This document shows, one piece after another, positions 28,595 to 38,298 of a DNA stretch of 64,000 nucleotides. The stretch's first letter is position 1. Each line of letters begins with the position of its first letter. A program made the translations under genes and the position numbers. The notes under the pieces were generated by a model. The model was not told where the DNA came from and searched no databases. It saw nothing but the letters and a program-made list of their open reading frames with translations. The DNA comes from Herminiimonas sp. (lineage in GTDB: Bacteria; Pseudomonadota; Gammaproteobacteria; Burkholderiales; Burkholderiaceae_D): positions 48,067-112,066 of the forward strand of contig JAQGMR010000015.1 of the NCBI GenBank assembly GCA_028292265.1, read 5' to 3'.

Positions 28595-29601
28595 CAGGAC
28601 TGATGTCCGACGGACACCGGCCGCACCGACTGCACAGGCACCGCCTGCACGGGCACTGTCGGCTCGTTGAGCTCCAGCACCGTTTGCACGACAAAGCGCG
28701 GCCTGCCGCGCACCTGCTGGTAAATGCGACCAACATATTCGCCTACGAGGCCGATACCAAACAGGATTACGCCCATCAGGAAGAAGCTAATGGCGAACAG
28801 GGTAAACACCCCTTCCACTTCGGCCCCAACGATAAAGCGGCGCACCACCAGCAGCAGGAACAGCGCCGCGGACAGGAAGGAGAGCACGATGCCCATCAGC
28901 GAGAACAGCTGAAGCGGCACCAGTGAGAAGCCGGTCACGAGGTCAAAATTCAGGCGGATCAAACTGTAGAGCGAATATTTTGATTCGCCCGCCGCGCGTT
29001 CCTCATGCTCCACGATCACTTCGGTGGGCTTCCGGGAGAAGGTATAGGCCAGCGCCGGAATGAAGGTATTCACTTCACGGCATTGATTGATCAGGTCGAT
29101 CACATTGCGTCCATAGGCGCGCAGCATGTTGCCCTGGTCTGTCATCTTGATCCGGGTAATTTTTTCACGGAGGCGATTCATCACACGGGAAGCATGTGTG
29201 CGCCACGCAGAGTCCCGGCGTTCGCGCCGGATGGAGCCGACGTAGTCGTAGCCTTCCCGAATCTTCTCTACCACCTTGCCAATCTCTTCCGGCGGGTTTT
29301 GCAGATCGGCGTCGAGCGTCACGACCACCTCGCCGCGCGTCACTTCAAAGCCGGCGAGGATCGCCATGTGCTGTCCGTAATTGCCGTTGAAGAGTACGAC
29401 GCGGGTCACGTCCGGACGGGCGCGAAACTGATCGGCGAGGATTTCGGCGGACGCGTCCCGACTGCCATCATTGACAAAAATAATTTCATAGCGCATGCCT
29501 AGCGCGTCCATCGCGGGATACAGTCGCGCGAACAATTTGGCAAGGCCGGCCTGCTCGTTGTAGACCGGGATGACGACAGACAGATAAGGTTTTAACGGCA
29601 T
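28594..29601 (-). CDS. arnC: Undecaprenyl-phosphate Ara4FN transferase ArnC
   Basis: A family-2 glycosyltransferase of 335 residues that moves formamido-arabinose to undecaprenyl phosphate on the cytoplasmic face. The start YLSVVIPVYNEQAGL, the DxD segment VTLDADLQNPPEEI and the two C-terminal membrane helices (about residues 230-290) are typical. An alternative GTG start at 29622 would add seven residues (MAGKKSP); the ATG at 29601 places the conserved N-terminus as in homologues. Confidence 0.92.
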   Translation of the reverse strand: MPLKPYLSVVIPVYNEQAGLAKLFARLYPAMDALGMRYEIIFVNDGSRDASAEILADQFRARPDVTRVVLFNGNYGQHMAILAGFEVTRGEVVVTLDADLQNPPEEIGKVVEKIREGYDYVGSIRRERRDSAWRTHASRVMNRLREKITRIKMTDQGNMLRAYGRNVIDLINQCREVNTFIPALAYTFSRKPTEVIVEHEERAAGESKYSLYSLIRLNFDLVTGFSLVPLQLFSLMGIVLSFLSAALFLLLVVRRFIVGAEVEGVFTLFAISFFLMGVILFGIGLVGEYVGRIYQQVRGRPRFVVQTVLELNEPTVPVQAVPVQSVRPVSVGHQS

Positions 29602-29623
29602 GGGTGATTTTTTTCCTGCCACA

Positions 29624-30757
29624 TTAGCGAAGAATTGATTCTACAGCGTCAACCGTCCGCTCAACATCGCCGGGAAGCAGCGCGTTGAACATGGGTAACG
29701 ATACGATCTGCCGGCCAACGCGCTCTGCTACCGGGAACATGGTTTCGTGGAAGCCCCTTGCCCGGTAAAGCGAGAACAGATGAATGGGGGGGTAGTGATA
29801 GCCAACGCCAATATTGCGCTCCATCATTTTCTCCATGAAGGCGGCGCGGGTGATGCGCTGCGGCAGCACAAGCTGGAACATGTGCCAGTTGCTCTGCTCG
29901 AAATCGGCAACGGGAAGTTGCGCGCCAGTCCTCGATTCAAAGTCGGCGCCGAACAGCTCAAAATAGCGGCGTGCCATCGCCCGCCGATGTGCCGTAATCT
30001 CATCCAGCTTGCCGAACTGGCCAAGGCCGATGGTGGCCGCGATGTCGGTCATGTTGAACTTGCCGCCGAGGACATCGACATCAATGCCATCGAAGCCGCT
30101 GCGCGTCACGCCTTGCAGCCGATATTTTTCAGCAAGACGCGCCTCGTCTGCGTCAGTCATGACCAGGCAACCGCCTTCGGATGTTGTGATATTTTTATTG
30201 GCCTGGAAGCTGAACGAGACAAAATCGCCGAAGCTGCCAATGCGCCTTCCTTTCCAGGTGCTACCAATGGCTTGGGCCGCGTCTTCCACCACGCGCAGCT
30301 TGTGACGGTGTGCGATCGCATAAAGCCGGTCCATGTCGACCGGCAACCCGGCCAAGTACACCGGGATGATTGCGCGGGTGCGCGACGTGATGGCGGCTTC
30401 AAGTTTGTCGAGGTCAATGTTGCGCGTGACCGGATCAATGTCGGCAAAAACCGGTGTCGCACCAACTTCGATGATCACGTTCGCCGTGGCCACCCAGGAA
30501 ATCGGCGTCGTAATTACCTCATCGCCCGGCCCGATGCCCGCGATTCTCAGGGCGATTTCCATGGTGCAGGTACCAGAGTTGAACGTGCGCACCGGCCGGC
30601 CACCGAAGTATTCCGAAAGCATCGCCTCGAATGCTTGAACCTTCGGCCCGCTGGTAATCCATCCAAAGCGCAGGACTTCGCCAACGGCTGCTATCGTCGC
30701 TTCATCAATGGTCGGACGCGAAAAGGGAAGGAAGGGGAGGGAAGACTTCGAGTTCAT
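29624..30757 (-). CDS. arnB: UDP-Ara4O aminotransferase ArnB
   Basis: A 377-residue DegT/DnrJ-family PLP aminotransferase that makes UDP-4-amino-4-deoxy-L-arabinose from the keto sugar with glutamate. It starts LPFLPFSRPTIDEATIAAV, and the PLP lysine lies in FQANKNITTSEGG. The frame is open 57 codons upstream through the neighbouring transporter gene; the ATG at 30757 is chosen by family fit. It lies between the small transporter gene and arnC. Confidence 0.93.
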   Translation of the reverse strand: MNSKSSLPFLPFSRPTIDEATIAAVGEVLRFGWITSGPKVQAFEAMLSEYFGGRPVRTFNSGTCTMEIALRIAGIGPGDEVITTPISWVATANVIIEVGATPVFADIDPVTRNIDLDKLEAAITSRTRAIIPVYLAGLPVDMDRLYAIAHRHKLRVVEDAAQAIGSTWKGRRIGSFGDFVSFSFQANKNITTSEGGCLVMTDADEARLAEKYRLQGVTRSGFDGIDVDVLGGKFNMTDIAATIGLGQFGKLDEITAHRRAMARRYFELFGADFESRTGAQLPVADFEQSNWHMFQLVLPQRITRAAFMEKMMERNIGVGYHYPPIHLFSLYRARGFHETMFPVAERVGRQIVSLPMFNALLPGDVERTVDAVESILR

Positions 30758-30788
30758 TGGATTTCTTGTTTCCGTAGAGTGGGTTCGA

Positions 30789-31160
30789 TCAACTGCGCGT
30801 GAGCAAGGCGACGCCAATGATGATGATGGCAATGGCCAGAATGCGCTGTACCGATACCGATTCACCGAGGAAGTACCAGGCGCCAATCGCATTGAGAATG
30901 TACCCCAGTGAAAGCAGCGGATAGGCAATCGTTACGTCGACACGGGAGAGCCCGATAATCCAGACCAGGACCGACACGACGTAGCAGGTCAGACCACCCA
31001 GGATTGGCAATTGAGTAGCAAGCTTTATGCCGGTTGGGAACCAGTTCTCTGCCGTCAGATGAATCGCGCCTACCGCATTGGTGCCTGCCTTGAGTAGCAG
31101 TTGAGCGATGGCGTTCAGGCAGATGCCGGTGAAAATGAAGCCGAAGGTGCCGATGTTCAT
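30789..31160 (-). CDS. Small four-helix transporter, ArnE/ArnF-like flippase subunit
   Basis: A 123-residue protein of four membrane helices in the EamA/SMR superfamily (ICLNAIAQLLLKAGTNAVG; VLVWIIGLSRVDVTIAYPLL; LGYILNAIGAWYFLGESVS). In E. coli two such proteins, ArnE and ArnF, flip undecaprenyl-Ara4N across the membrane. Here only one is encoded, between arnT and arnB, so it may act as a homodimer or with a partner encoded elsewhere. Confidence 0.88.
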   Translation of the reverse strand: MNIGTFGFIFTGICLNAIAQLLLKAGTNAVGAIHLTAENWFPTGIKLATQLPILGGLTCYVVSVLVWIIGLSRVDVTIAYPLLSLGYILNAIGAWYFLGESVSVQRILAIAIIIIGVALLTRS

Positions 31161-31170
31161 GGTGTTGTCG

Positions 31171-33204
31171 CTATCTTGTTTTAGATTCGGATTGCGCCGG
31201 CGCGGCGGCGACACCAACGGCATTGGTCACGATTACCCGGCGCGGATCCTGTCCGATGACGCGCATCGGCACCTTTGCCGCCAGCAACGCGGCGTAATCG
31301 TCGGGGCTCATGATGGCGATGTCCTTGCGGCCTGCGTCATGGTCGGCGGTCCATTTCTTTACAAACTCGGCCCGCTTCGGTATCCACAGTTCCGGCTGTT
31401 GCTCCAGCCCGAATTCCATCTCGTCTGCATGCTCCACCAGGATGAAGGTATGACGAAGGTAGAACGGCAGGGACTGCTCATAGCGGCCCACCGCATAGAT
31501 CGGAGTTTGCGTCTCTGGCACTCCGGCCTGCGAAGTTGGTTGCGAGGCCGGTCCCGGCCCCGCCTGGGGCCCCCGTCGTGACCCCATCTCTGCCTGAATC
31601 GCCGGCACATGCAGCGTGCCCGCGGCAAAGCGTCCCAGCGGTTCGTGGCCCAGCATGAGCAACTGCCCCGCGACGAAGCCGCCAACAGCCAGCGCGAGTA
31701 TGGACCAGTCGCGCTGTCGGCGCGCAAGCCAGAGGCTAACCAGGCTTGCGACCAGCGCCAGCGCAGAAGCCGCGAGTACCCACGGCACATAAGCCTGGTA
31801 GAGCGGTGCGGAATAATCATCCTTCGCCAGCAGCGGCATGCGCGAAGCCAGGGCCAGGCCGAGCACGCCGAACAGCGCCGTAAGCCATGCGCAAATCTCT
31901 ATGGCGCGACGGGACGAAAGCTGAAGACTGCGGGCAATCAACAGTGCCAGTGCAGGAAAAATCGGAAGAATGTACGAAGGCAGCTTTGAGCCGGAAATAC
32001 TGAAGAAAAAGAAAATGAAGGCGGCCCAGACGAGCAACAGCCGGTCCGGCTGGAATGTGTTGTGCAGGTCGACATGGCCTTGGCCTGCATGGCGCAAGTC
32101 GGTCTTGCCCAGATCAGCTTGGCGCAGGTCGGCATTTCGGAGGTCGGCATTGCGGAGGTCGGTACGTAGCGGATCGGAGTTGTTTCCACCCACCACCAGG
32201 CCAATGCTCGCCGGCTTCGCCGCCGCACGCCAAAGGCTCTGCACCAGCACGCCAAGCCAGGGCGCCATGCCGAGCGCGAGGATGGGAATGAAGTAGTACC
32301 AGGGGCCGGCGCGGTTGTGCACCTTGCTGGTAAAACGCTGCAGATGCTCGTGTATGAAAAAGAAATGCGCGAACTCCGGGTTTCGCATCGAAACCGCGAC
32401 GAACCACGGTGCCGTAATGAGCAAGAAAACAGCCGCCCCCGCCACCAGGTGCAGACGCTTCCAGAGCGCCCAATCACGCGACCAAACGGTGTATAGCACC
32501 AGTACGGCACCGGGCAATACGATGCCAATAAGCCCCTTGGATAGCACTGCGAGGGCCATGCCGGCCCAACACACGAGCATCCAGTTTCGCCGCGCCGCCG
32601 ATGCGGCGTCAGGCCGCTGGGCCAACAGCAGGCCGGCGAGCGTTATGGTCATCATGCCCGACAGCCCCATGTCGAGCGTGTTGACATGGCCCAGCGCAGC
32701 CCAGAAAAAGCTGGAAGCCAGGACCAGTGCCGCAGTCCAACCGGTGCGAGCGTCGAAGACCTTGCGGCCGGCGTAGTACACGAGGCCGATGCCGAGCAGT
32801 CCGCATAGTCCGGTCCAGAGCCGGGCCTGCCATTCACCGAGCCCAAACAGTTCGAAAGTGAGCGCATTGGCCCAGTTTTGCAGAGGCGGCTTTTCGAAAT
32901 ACTTGATGCCGTTCAGGCGCGGGGTGATCCAGTCACCGCTGGCCACCATTTCGCGCGCCATCTCGGCATAGCGGCCCTCATCGGTCGGCACCAGGGTGCG
33001 CGCGTCGAGCGCATAAAACCAAAGCAGCAGGAAAACCACCACAAGTATCAACACGACAACCGGCGTAAGCCCGGGGGCAAGGGGTTCGCGCGCCGCAAGT
33101 GAAGGCAGCGAATTGTTGGCGGACGGCGCCTCGCGTTTCGCGTCTCGTGCCGCGCCGCGTCCATCCTTCTGCTGCATCCGTATCTGCTCCAGCTTGCCGC
33201 TCAT
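31171..33204 (-). CDS. arnT: Lipid A 4-amino-4-deoxy-L-arabinose transferase ArnT
   Basis: A 677-residue GT39/GT83 membrane glycosyltransferase that attaches Ara4N to lipid A phosphates on the periplasmic side, lowering binding of polymyxin and cationic peptides. The catalytic acidic pair lies in VPTDEGRYAEMAREM in the first periplasmic loop, and about a dozen membrane helices follow, including FSISGSKLPSYILPIFPAL. At about residues 340-385 there is an insertion with repeated A-D-L-R-x units (see the separate repeat entry). It is longer than E. coli ArnT (about 550). Its ATG overlaps the stop of the upstream DUF498 gene. Confidence 0.92.
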   Translation of the reverse strand: MSGKLEQIRMQQKDGRGAARDAKREAPSANNSLPSLAAREPLAPGLTPVVVLILVVVFLLLWFYALDARTLVPTDEGRYAEMAREMVASGDWITPRLNGIKYFEKPPLQNWANALTFELFGLGEWQARLWTGLCGLLGIGLVYYAGRKVFDARTGWTAALVLASSFFWAALGHVNTLDMGLSGMMTITLAGLLLAQRPDAASAARRNWMLVCWAGMALAVLSKGLIGIVLPGAVLVLYTVWSRDWALWKRLHLVAGAAVFLLITAPWFVAVSMRNPEFAHFFFIHEHLQRFTSKVHNRAGPWYYFIPILALGMAPWLGVLVQSLWRAAAKPASIGLVVGGNNSDPLRTDLRNADLRNADLRQADLGKTDLRHAGQGHVDLHNTFQPDRLLLVWAAFIFFFFSISGSKLPSYILPIFPALALLIARSLQLSSRRAIEICAWLTALFGVLGLALASRMPLLAKDDYSAPLYQAYVPWVLAASALALVASLVSLWLARRQRDWSILALAVGGFVAGQLLMLGHEPLGRFAAGTLHVPAIQAEMGSRRGPQAGPGPASQPTSQAGVPETQTPIYAVGRYEQSLPFYLRHTFILVEHADEMEFGLEQQPELWIPKRAEFVKKWTADHDAGRKDIAIMSPDDYAALLAAKVPMRVIGQDPRRVIVTNAVGVAAAPAQSESKTR
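32096..32170 (-). repeat. Five 15-bp tandem units encoding pentapeptide repeats inside arnT
   Basis: Five imperfect 15-base units (consensus on the plus strand AGGTCGGCATTGCGG) run head to tail. On the minus strand each encodes five residues of the type A/T-D-L-R/G-x, read as TDLRN-ADLRN-ADLRQ-ADLGK-TDLRH. Confidence 0.88.
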
Positions 33205-33590
33205 GCGCCGGCCGCTGGCGGCTCAATGATGAGCGCCAATGCAACCTTGCGGCCTTCAGCCATCAGGATGTTGTAGGTTCGGCAGGCTGCCTGGTTGTCC
33301 ATGGATTCCACGCCAATTCGGCGTGAACTGAGTGACGCAGTCAGGCGCGGATGCACGAAGCGCTGACGGGCGCCGGTGCCCAATATCACCACGTCGGGAC
33401 GTGTCGCGTCGATGCGTGCGAAATCCTCAGCGGACAGCGCATCGAAAGAGGCAACCGGCCATGCAACCGGCGGCGATTCTGGAAGGACCAGCAAGCTGTT
33501 CGTGAAACGAACCGCGTTGATCTCGACGCCCTCTTCGTCGTAGGCGGTGACAGTCTGGTACTGTTGGGTGGGGGAGACGTGTAGCTTCAT
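33201..33590 (-). CDS. Mth938-like/DUF498 domain protein
   Basis: A 129-residue single-domain protein of the Mth938 (DUF498, NDUFAF3-like) family, with FTNSLLVLPE, the core DVVILGTGARQRFVHP and GVESMDNQAACRTYNILMAEG. Mitochondrial relatives assist complex I assembly; the bacterial role is not established. The gene is divergent from alaA and overlaps the arnT start (33201-33204), so it heads the arn operon by position. Confidence 0.88.
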   Translation of the reverse strand: MKLHVSPTQQYQTVTAYDEEGVEINAVRFTNSLLVLPESPPVAWPVASFDALSAEDFARIDATRPDVVILGTGARQRFVHPRLTASLSSRRIGVESMDNQAACRTYNILMAEGRKVALALIIEPPAAGA

Positions 33591-33776
33591 GACGTGGACC
33601 GGAAATGCGTCGCGCTGCGGGTCAGCGAATGGCAGCGTCCGACACGCGACGAATCAGCAATTGGGAATCGGGCATTGTATCGTTTTCGGCTGGAAGCAGA
33701 CCGTTATTGATTGATAAAACCGCCTGCATTCGGCAAAATGACCCTTTTCGCGCTGCAACATAACCAGAGAGATTCC

Positions 33777-35006
33777 GTGCGTCCGATCCAGAAATCAAAA
33801 AAACTAGCAGACGTTTGTTACGACATCCGGGGCCCCGTGCTGGAAAAGGCGCGTCAGATGGAAGAGGAGGGTCACAAGATCCTGAAACTGAACATCGGCA
33901 ACCTCGCGGTGTTTGGATTCGACGCGCCGGACGAGATCGTCCAGGACATGATCCGTAACATGTCGAACGCGTCTGGCTATACCGACTCCAAAGGTATGTT
34001 CGCGCCGCGCAAGGCGATCATGCATTACACCCAGCAGAAGGAGATCGAAGGGGTAACGATCGACGACGTCTACCTCGGCAACGGCGCCTCGGAGCTGATC
34101 GTCATGAGCATGAATGCGCTGCTCAACACCGGCGACGAGGTACTGGTGCCCGCGCCGGACTATCCGCTCTGGACCGCCGCCGTCAGCCTCTCCGGCGGCA
34201 AGCCGGTGCACTATGTGTGTGACGAGCAGGCCGACTGGTTTCCCGACATTGCCGACATTGAGCGCAAGATCAACACCAACACGCGCGCCATTGTCGTCAT
34301 CAACCCCAACAACCCGACCGGAGCACTGTATCCGACCGCATTGCTGCAGGAAATCGTCGAACTCGCGCGCAAGCACCAGTTGATCATCTTCGCTGACGAA
34401 ATTTACGACAAGGTGCTGTACGACGGCGCAACCCATACCTCCATCGCGGCGCTGGCGGACGATGTTTTGTTCATCACCTTCAACGGCCTTTCCAAAAATT
34501 ACCGGTCCTGCGGCTATCGTGCCGGCTGGATGGTGGTGTCTGGCCACAAGAAGCATGCAAAAGATTACATCGAAGGCCTCAACATGCTGGCCTCAATGCG
34601 CTTGTGCGCCAACGCGCCGGGCCAGTATGCAATTCAGACCGCGCTTGGCGGCTACCAGAGCATCAAGGACCTGGTAGCGCCCGGCGGGCGCCTGGCGCGG
34701 CAGCGTGATCTGGCGCATCGACTGTTGACCGATATTCCGGGAGTCACCTGCGTCAAGCCGAAGTCGGCGCTCTACATGTTCCCGCGCCTCGATCCTTCGA
34801 TGTATCCCATTGGAGACGACCAGCAATTTGCCTATGAACTGCTGGCCGAAGAACGGGTCTTGATCGTGCAGGGCACCGGCTTCAATTGCCCCACCACAGA
34901 TCACTTCCGGGTCGTGTTCCTGCCCAATACCGACGACCTTGGTGACGCGGTGGGACGGATCGCGCGTTTCCTCGACGGCTATCGCAGGCGACATGGCACT
35001 GCTTAA
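33777..35006 (+). CDS. alaA: Alanine-synthesising aminotransferase (AlaA-like)
   Basis: A 409-residue class I PLP aminotransferase closely resembling E. coli AlaA (405 residues), which makes alanine from pyruvate and glutamate. Features: KLADVCYDIRGPVLEKARQM, VVINPNNPTGALYP, FADEIYDKVLYDG and the PLP lysine in FNGLSKNYRSCGYRAGW. The frame is open to 33711, but the family N-terminus corresponds to the GTG at 33777 (RPIQKSKKL), which has AGAGAGA upstream. An ATG at 33738 is the alternative. It is followed by hom and thrC. Confidence 0.9.
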   Translation: MRPIQKSKKLADVCYDIRGPVLEKARQMEEEGHKILKLNIGNLAVFGFDAPDEIVQDMIRNMSNASGYTDSKGMFAPRKAIMHYTQQKEIEGVTIDDVYLGNGASELIVMSMNALLNTGDEVLVPAPDYPLWTAAVSLSGGKPVHYVCDEQADWFPDIADIERKINTNTRAIVVINPNNPTGALYPTALLQEIVELARKHQLIIFADEIYDKVLYDGATHTSIAALADDVLFITFNGLSKNYRSCGYRAGWMVVSGHKKHAKDYIEGLNMLASMRLCANAPGQYAIQTALGGYQSIKDLVAPGGRLARQRDLAHRLLTDIPGVTCVKPKSALYMFPRLDPSMYPIGDDQQFAYELLAEERVLIVQGTGFNCPTTDHFRVVFLPNTDDLGDAVGRIARFLDGYRRRHGTA

Positions 35007-35051
35007 GCTCGCCGGCACGTGGCGCTTACTACTAACTCCTCATTACGGCTT

Positions 35052-36374
35052 ATGAAACCCATCAAGGCAGGTCTGCTCGGCATCGGCACGGTCGGTGCAG
35101 GAACGTTTGAAGTCCTCAGGCGCAATCAGGAAGAAATCCGTCGTCGCGCCGGCCGCGGCATTGAAATCGCCATGGTCGCGGACCTCAACACAGCGCGCGC
35201 CACGGAATTGACCCAGGGCCGCTGCAAGGTCGTCAGCGATGCGAACCTGATCGTCAACGACCCGGACATCGACATCGTCATCGAACTGATCGGTGGCTAC
35301 GGCCTTGCCAAAGACCTCGTGATGAAAGCCATCGCCAACGGCAAGCATGTCGTGACGGCCAACAAGGCCTTGCTCGCCATTCATGGCACCGAGATATTCA
35401 AGGCGGCGCAAGAGAAGGGCGTGATGGTGGGGTTTGAAGCGGCGGTGGCGGGCGGCATTCCCATCATCAAGGCGCTGCGCGAAGGCCTGACTGCGAACCG
35501 CATCCAATGGATCGCCGGCATCATCAACGGCACGACGAACTTCATCCTCTCGGAAATGCGCGACAAGGGCCTGGATTTCCAGACCGTTCTGGCCGAAGCG
35601 CAACGGCTGGGTTATGCCGAAGCCGACCCCACTTTCGACATTGAAGGCATCGATGCGGCCCACAAGGTCACCATCATGTCGGCGATTGCGTTCGGCATTC
35701 CGGTGCAGTTTCCCAAAGCGCACGTGGAGGGCATCACGCAACTGCAGGCGGTTGATATTCGCTATGCCGAGCAACTTGGGTACCGCATCAAGCTGCTCGG
35801 TATTACGCGTCGGGCCGAAGTCAATGGCCGGGCCGGTATTGAGTTGCGCGTGCATCCAACGCTGATCCCGTCGCGCCGCCTGATCGCCAATGTTGAAGGT
35901 GCAATGAACGCCGTACTGGTGCAGGGCGACGCCGTCGGTGCCACGCTGTACTACGGCAAGGGCGCTGGCGCCGAGCCAACCGCTTCAGCCGTGATTGCGG
36001 ACCTGGTGGACATCGCGCGCCTCTCGGCCGCCGACCCGGAACACCGCGTGCCGCACCTCGCGTTCCAGCCGGACGCCATGTCGGACATTCCGATTTTGCC
36101 AATGGAAGACATTACGACCAGCTACTATTTGCGCATTCGTGTTGCAGACAAGCTTGGCGTGCTGGCTAACGTGACGCGCATCCTGGCCGATGCCACGATT
36201 TCGGTCGACGCCATGCTGCAAAAAGAACCGGACGAAGGCGAAACGCAAACCGACATCATCATCCTCACGCACCAGACGCAAGAGCGCAATGTGCTGGCCG
36301 CTATTGCGCAGATCGAGCGTCTGAGCACCGTCGTCGGCAAGGTCGCGAAGATCCGGCTTGAAGAGTTGAGCTAA
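35052..36374 (+). CDS. hom: Homoserine dehydrogenase
   Basis: A 440-residue enzyme reducing aspartate semialdehyde to homoserine for threonine and methionine. It has the NAD(P) motif GLLGIGTVGAGTFEVL, the catalytic-domain segments AAVAGGIPIIKALREG and GIINGTTNFILSEM, and a C-terminal ACT domain (YYLRIRVADKLGVLANVTRIL) for feedback control by threonine. The ATG at 35052 (MKPIKAGLLG) is used; the 11 codons upstream look non-coding. It lies 45 bases after alaA. Confidence 0.95.
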   Translation: MKPIKAGLLGIGTVGAGTFEVLRRNQEEIRRRAGRGIEIAMVADLNTARATELTQGRCKVVSDANLIVNDPDIDIVIELIGGYGLAKDLVMKAIANGKHVVTANKALLAIHGTEIFKAAQEKGVMVGFEAAVAGGIPIIKALREGLTANRIQWIAGIINGTTNFILSEMRDKGLDFQTVLAEAQRLGYAEADPTFDIEGIDAAHKVTIMSAIAFGIPVQFPKAHVEGITQLQAVDIRYAEQLGYRIKLLGITRRAEVNGRAGIELRVHPTLIPSRRLIANVEGAMNAVLVQGDAVGATLYYGKGAGAEPTASAVIADLVDIARLSAADPEHRVPHLAFQPDAMSDIPILPMEDITTSYYLRIRVADKLGVLANVTRILADATISVDAMLQKEPDEGETQTDIIILTHQTQERNVLAAIAQIERLSTVVGKVAKIRLEELS

Positions 36375-36593
36375 GCGCGCTGAAGCCGGCTGCATGCTTG
36401 AACCGAAGCGCAGGTTCCATCAGCGCGTGACGTGGGAACGTTAAATCCCGACGAAACACCGTTAGTTAAATATCAGTCGTATTAGCAGGACGTAGTTCGC
36501 GACCCGCATCCCGATGCAAGGTCGCGGCGCAACATTTATATCCAGGCTCACATCGCCGATAGGCGAAATGAATCGCTAAAAGAAAGCTTCGCC

Positions 36594-38054
36594 ATGCATT
36601 ACGTATCGACCCGCGGCCACACAGCCGCGCAAACCTTCTCTGAAATACTGCTGGCTGGCCTGGCGCCTGACGGCGGTCTTTACCTGCCCGCCGAATACCC
36701 GACGGTCACCAGCGCCGAACTCGATGCCTGGCGCAAGCTCTCGTACGCCGACCTCGCGTTTGAAATACTGCGCAAGTTCGCAACCGACATTCCGGAAGGC
36801 GACCTGAAGGCGCTCATCAGTAAAACCTACACCGCCGAGGTCTATTGCAATGCCCGCGCCGGCGATGACGCCAGCCGCATTACGCCGCTGTGCACACTGG
36901 AGGAGGGCAAGCAGGGCAGCCTACTGCTGCAGGCGCTGTCCAACGGCCCGACACTCGCCTTCAAGGACATGGCGATGCAGTTGATCGGCAACCTGTTCGA
37001 GTACACGCTGGCGAAGAACAATGCAGAACTGAACATCCTCGGCGCAACCTCTGGCGACACCGGCAGCGCTGCGGAATATGCAATGCGCGGCAAGAAAGGC
37101 ATTCGCGTTTTCATGCTCTCGCCACATGGGAAGATGAGCGCATTCCAGACCGCGCAAATGTTCAGCCTGCAGGACCCGAACATTTTCAATATTGCGGTCA
37201 AGGGCGTATTCGACGATTGCCAGGATATCGTCAAGGCAGTGTCCAACGACCATGCCTTCAAGGCGGCCCGCAAGATCGGCACAGTCAACTCCATCAACTG
37301 GGCGCGCGTCGTAGCGCAAGTGGTGTACTACTTCCGCGGCTACCTCAGCGCCACCACGTCGAATGAGCAGAAGGTGTCCTTCACGGTCCCGTCCGGGAAC
37401 TTCGGCAATATCTGCGCCGGCCACATCGCGCGCATGATGGGCCTGCCTATCGACCAGCTTGTCGCTGCCACCAACGAGAATGACGTACTCGACGAATTCT
37501 TCCGCACCGGTGTCTACCGCGTGCGCAAGTCGGCCGAAACATGGCATACCAGCAGCCCGAGCATGGATATCAGCAAGGCCAGCAACATCGAGCGTTTCAT
37601 TTACGACCTGCTGGACGGCGACGCGGAGCGCTTGACGAAGCTGTTCCACAAGGTTGAAACGCAAGGCGGATTCGACTTGTCAGGCAAACCCGGCAGCGAT
37701 GGCGACGAATTCGCGAAGGTGAAACAGTTTGGATTCGTTTCAGGCAAGTCGACGCACGCGGACCGCGTTGCGACGATCCAGGATGTGAAAGCGCGCCACG
37801 GGATCGTGATCGATACGCACACGGCCGATGGCCTGAAAGTCGCACGCCAGTTCATGAAGCCCGGCGTACCGATGATTGTGCTGGAAACGGCGTTACCGGC
37901 GAAATTCAACGAGACGATCCGGGAAGCGCTGGGCGAAGATGCGCCGAGGCCGGTCGGCTTCGAGCATATGGAAGAATTGCCGCAACGCTTCGAGGTGATG
38001 GAGGCGAAGGTCGATGCGGTGAAAAAGTTTATCGCGGAGCGAACTGGAGGGTAG
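36594..38054 (+). CDS. thrC: Threonine synthase
   Basis: A 486-residue PLP enzyme of the long (yeast/proteobacterial) threonine synthase class that converts O-phosphohomoserine to threonine. It starts MHYVSTRGHTAAQTFSEILL, the PLP lysine is in GPTLAFKDMAMQL, and NILGATSGDTGSAAEYAM and VPSGNFGNICAGHIARMMG are the phosphate-binding loops. A 219-base gap separates it from hom and shows no gene. Confidence 0.96.
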   Translation: MHYVSTRGHTAAQTFSEILLAGLAPDGGLYLPAEYPTVTSAELDAWRKLSYADLAFEILRKFATDIPEGDLKALISKTYTAEVYCNARAGDDASRITPLCTLEEGKQGSLLLQALSNGPTLAFKDMAMQLIGNLFEYTLAKNNAELNILGATSGDTGSAAEYAMRGKKGIRVFMLSPHGKMSAFQTAQMFSLQDPNIFNIAVKGVFDDCQDIVKAVSNDHAFKAARKIGTVNSINWARVVAQVVYYFRGYLSATTSNEQKVSFTVPSGNFGNICAGHIARMMGLPIDQLVAATNENDVLDEFFRTGVYRVRKSAETWHTSSPSMDISKASNIERFIYDLLDGDAERLTKLFHKVETQGGFDLSGKPGSDGDEFAKVKQFGFVSGKSTHADRVATIQDVKARHGIVIDTHTADGLKVARQFMKPGVPMIVLETALPAKFNETIREALGEDAPRPVGFEHMEELPQRFEVMEAKVDAVKKFIAERTGG

Positions 38055-38298
38055 GCGGGCTCTGGGGAACCCCCCGCTAATTAAACGCAAGCGGCGAACT
38101 TTCTAGAGGGCAAGTAAGAGTCCGCTGCAAGAAAGAAATATTCCTGATGCGTTATGGCTCGGCACTTAAGCTATCTGGTCTCAATGCCAGCACGCATTGT
38201 GCACCTGCACAATGACATCAAGCGCACGTTGACACATAATGAGCACCGGCATCCAGACCCGGCCCCAGGCGGGAGGATGGATGCCGCACAGGAGCCGT

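Noticed and set aside
29747..30802. 351-codon open frame on the plus strand
   Set aside because: Antisense to arnB, which has all family motifs.
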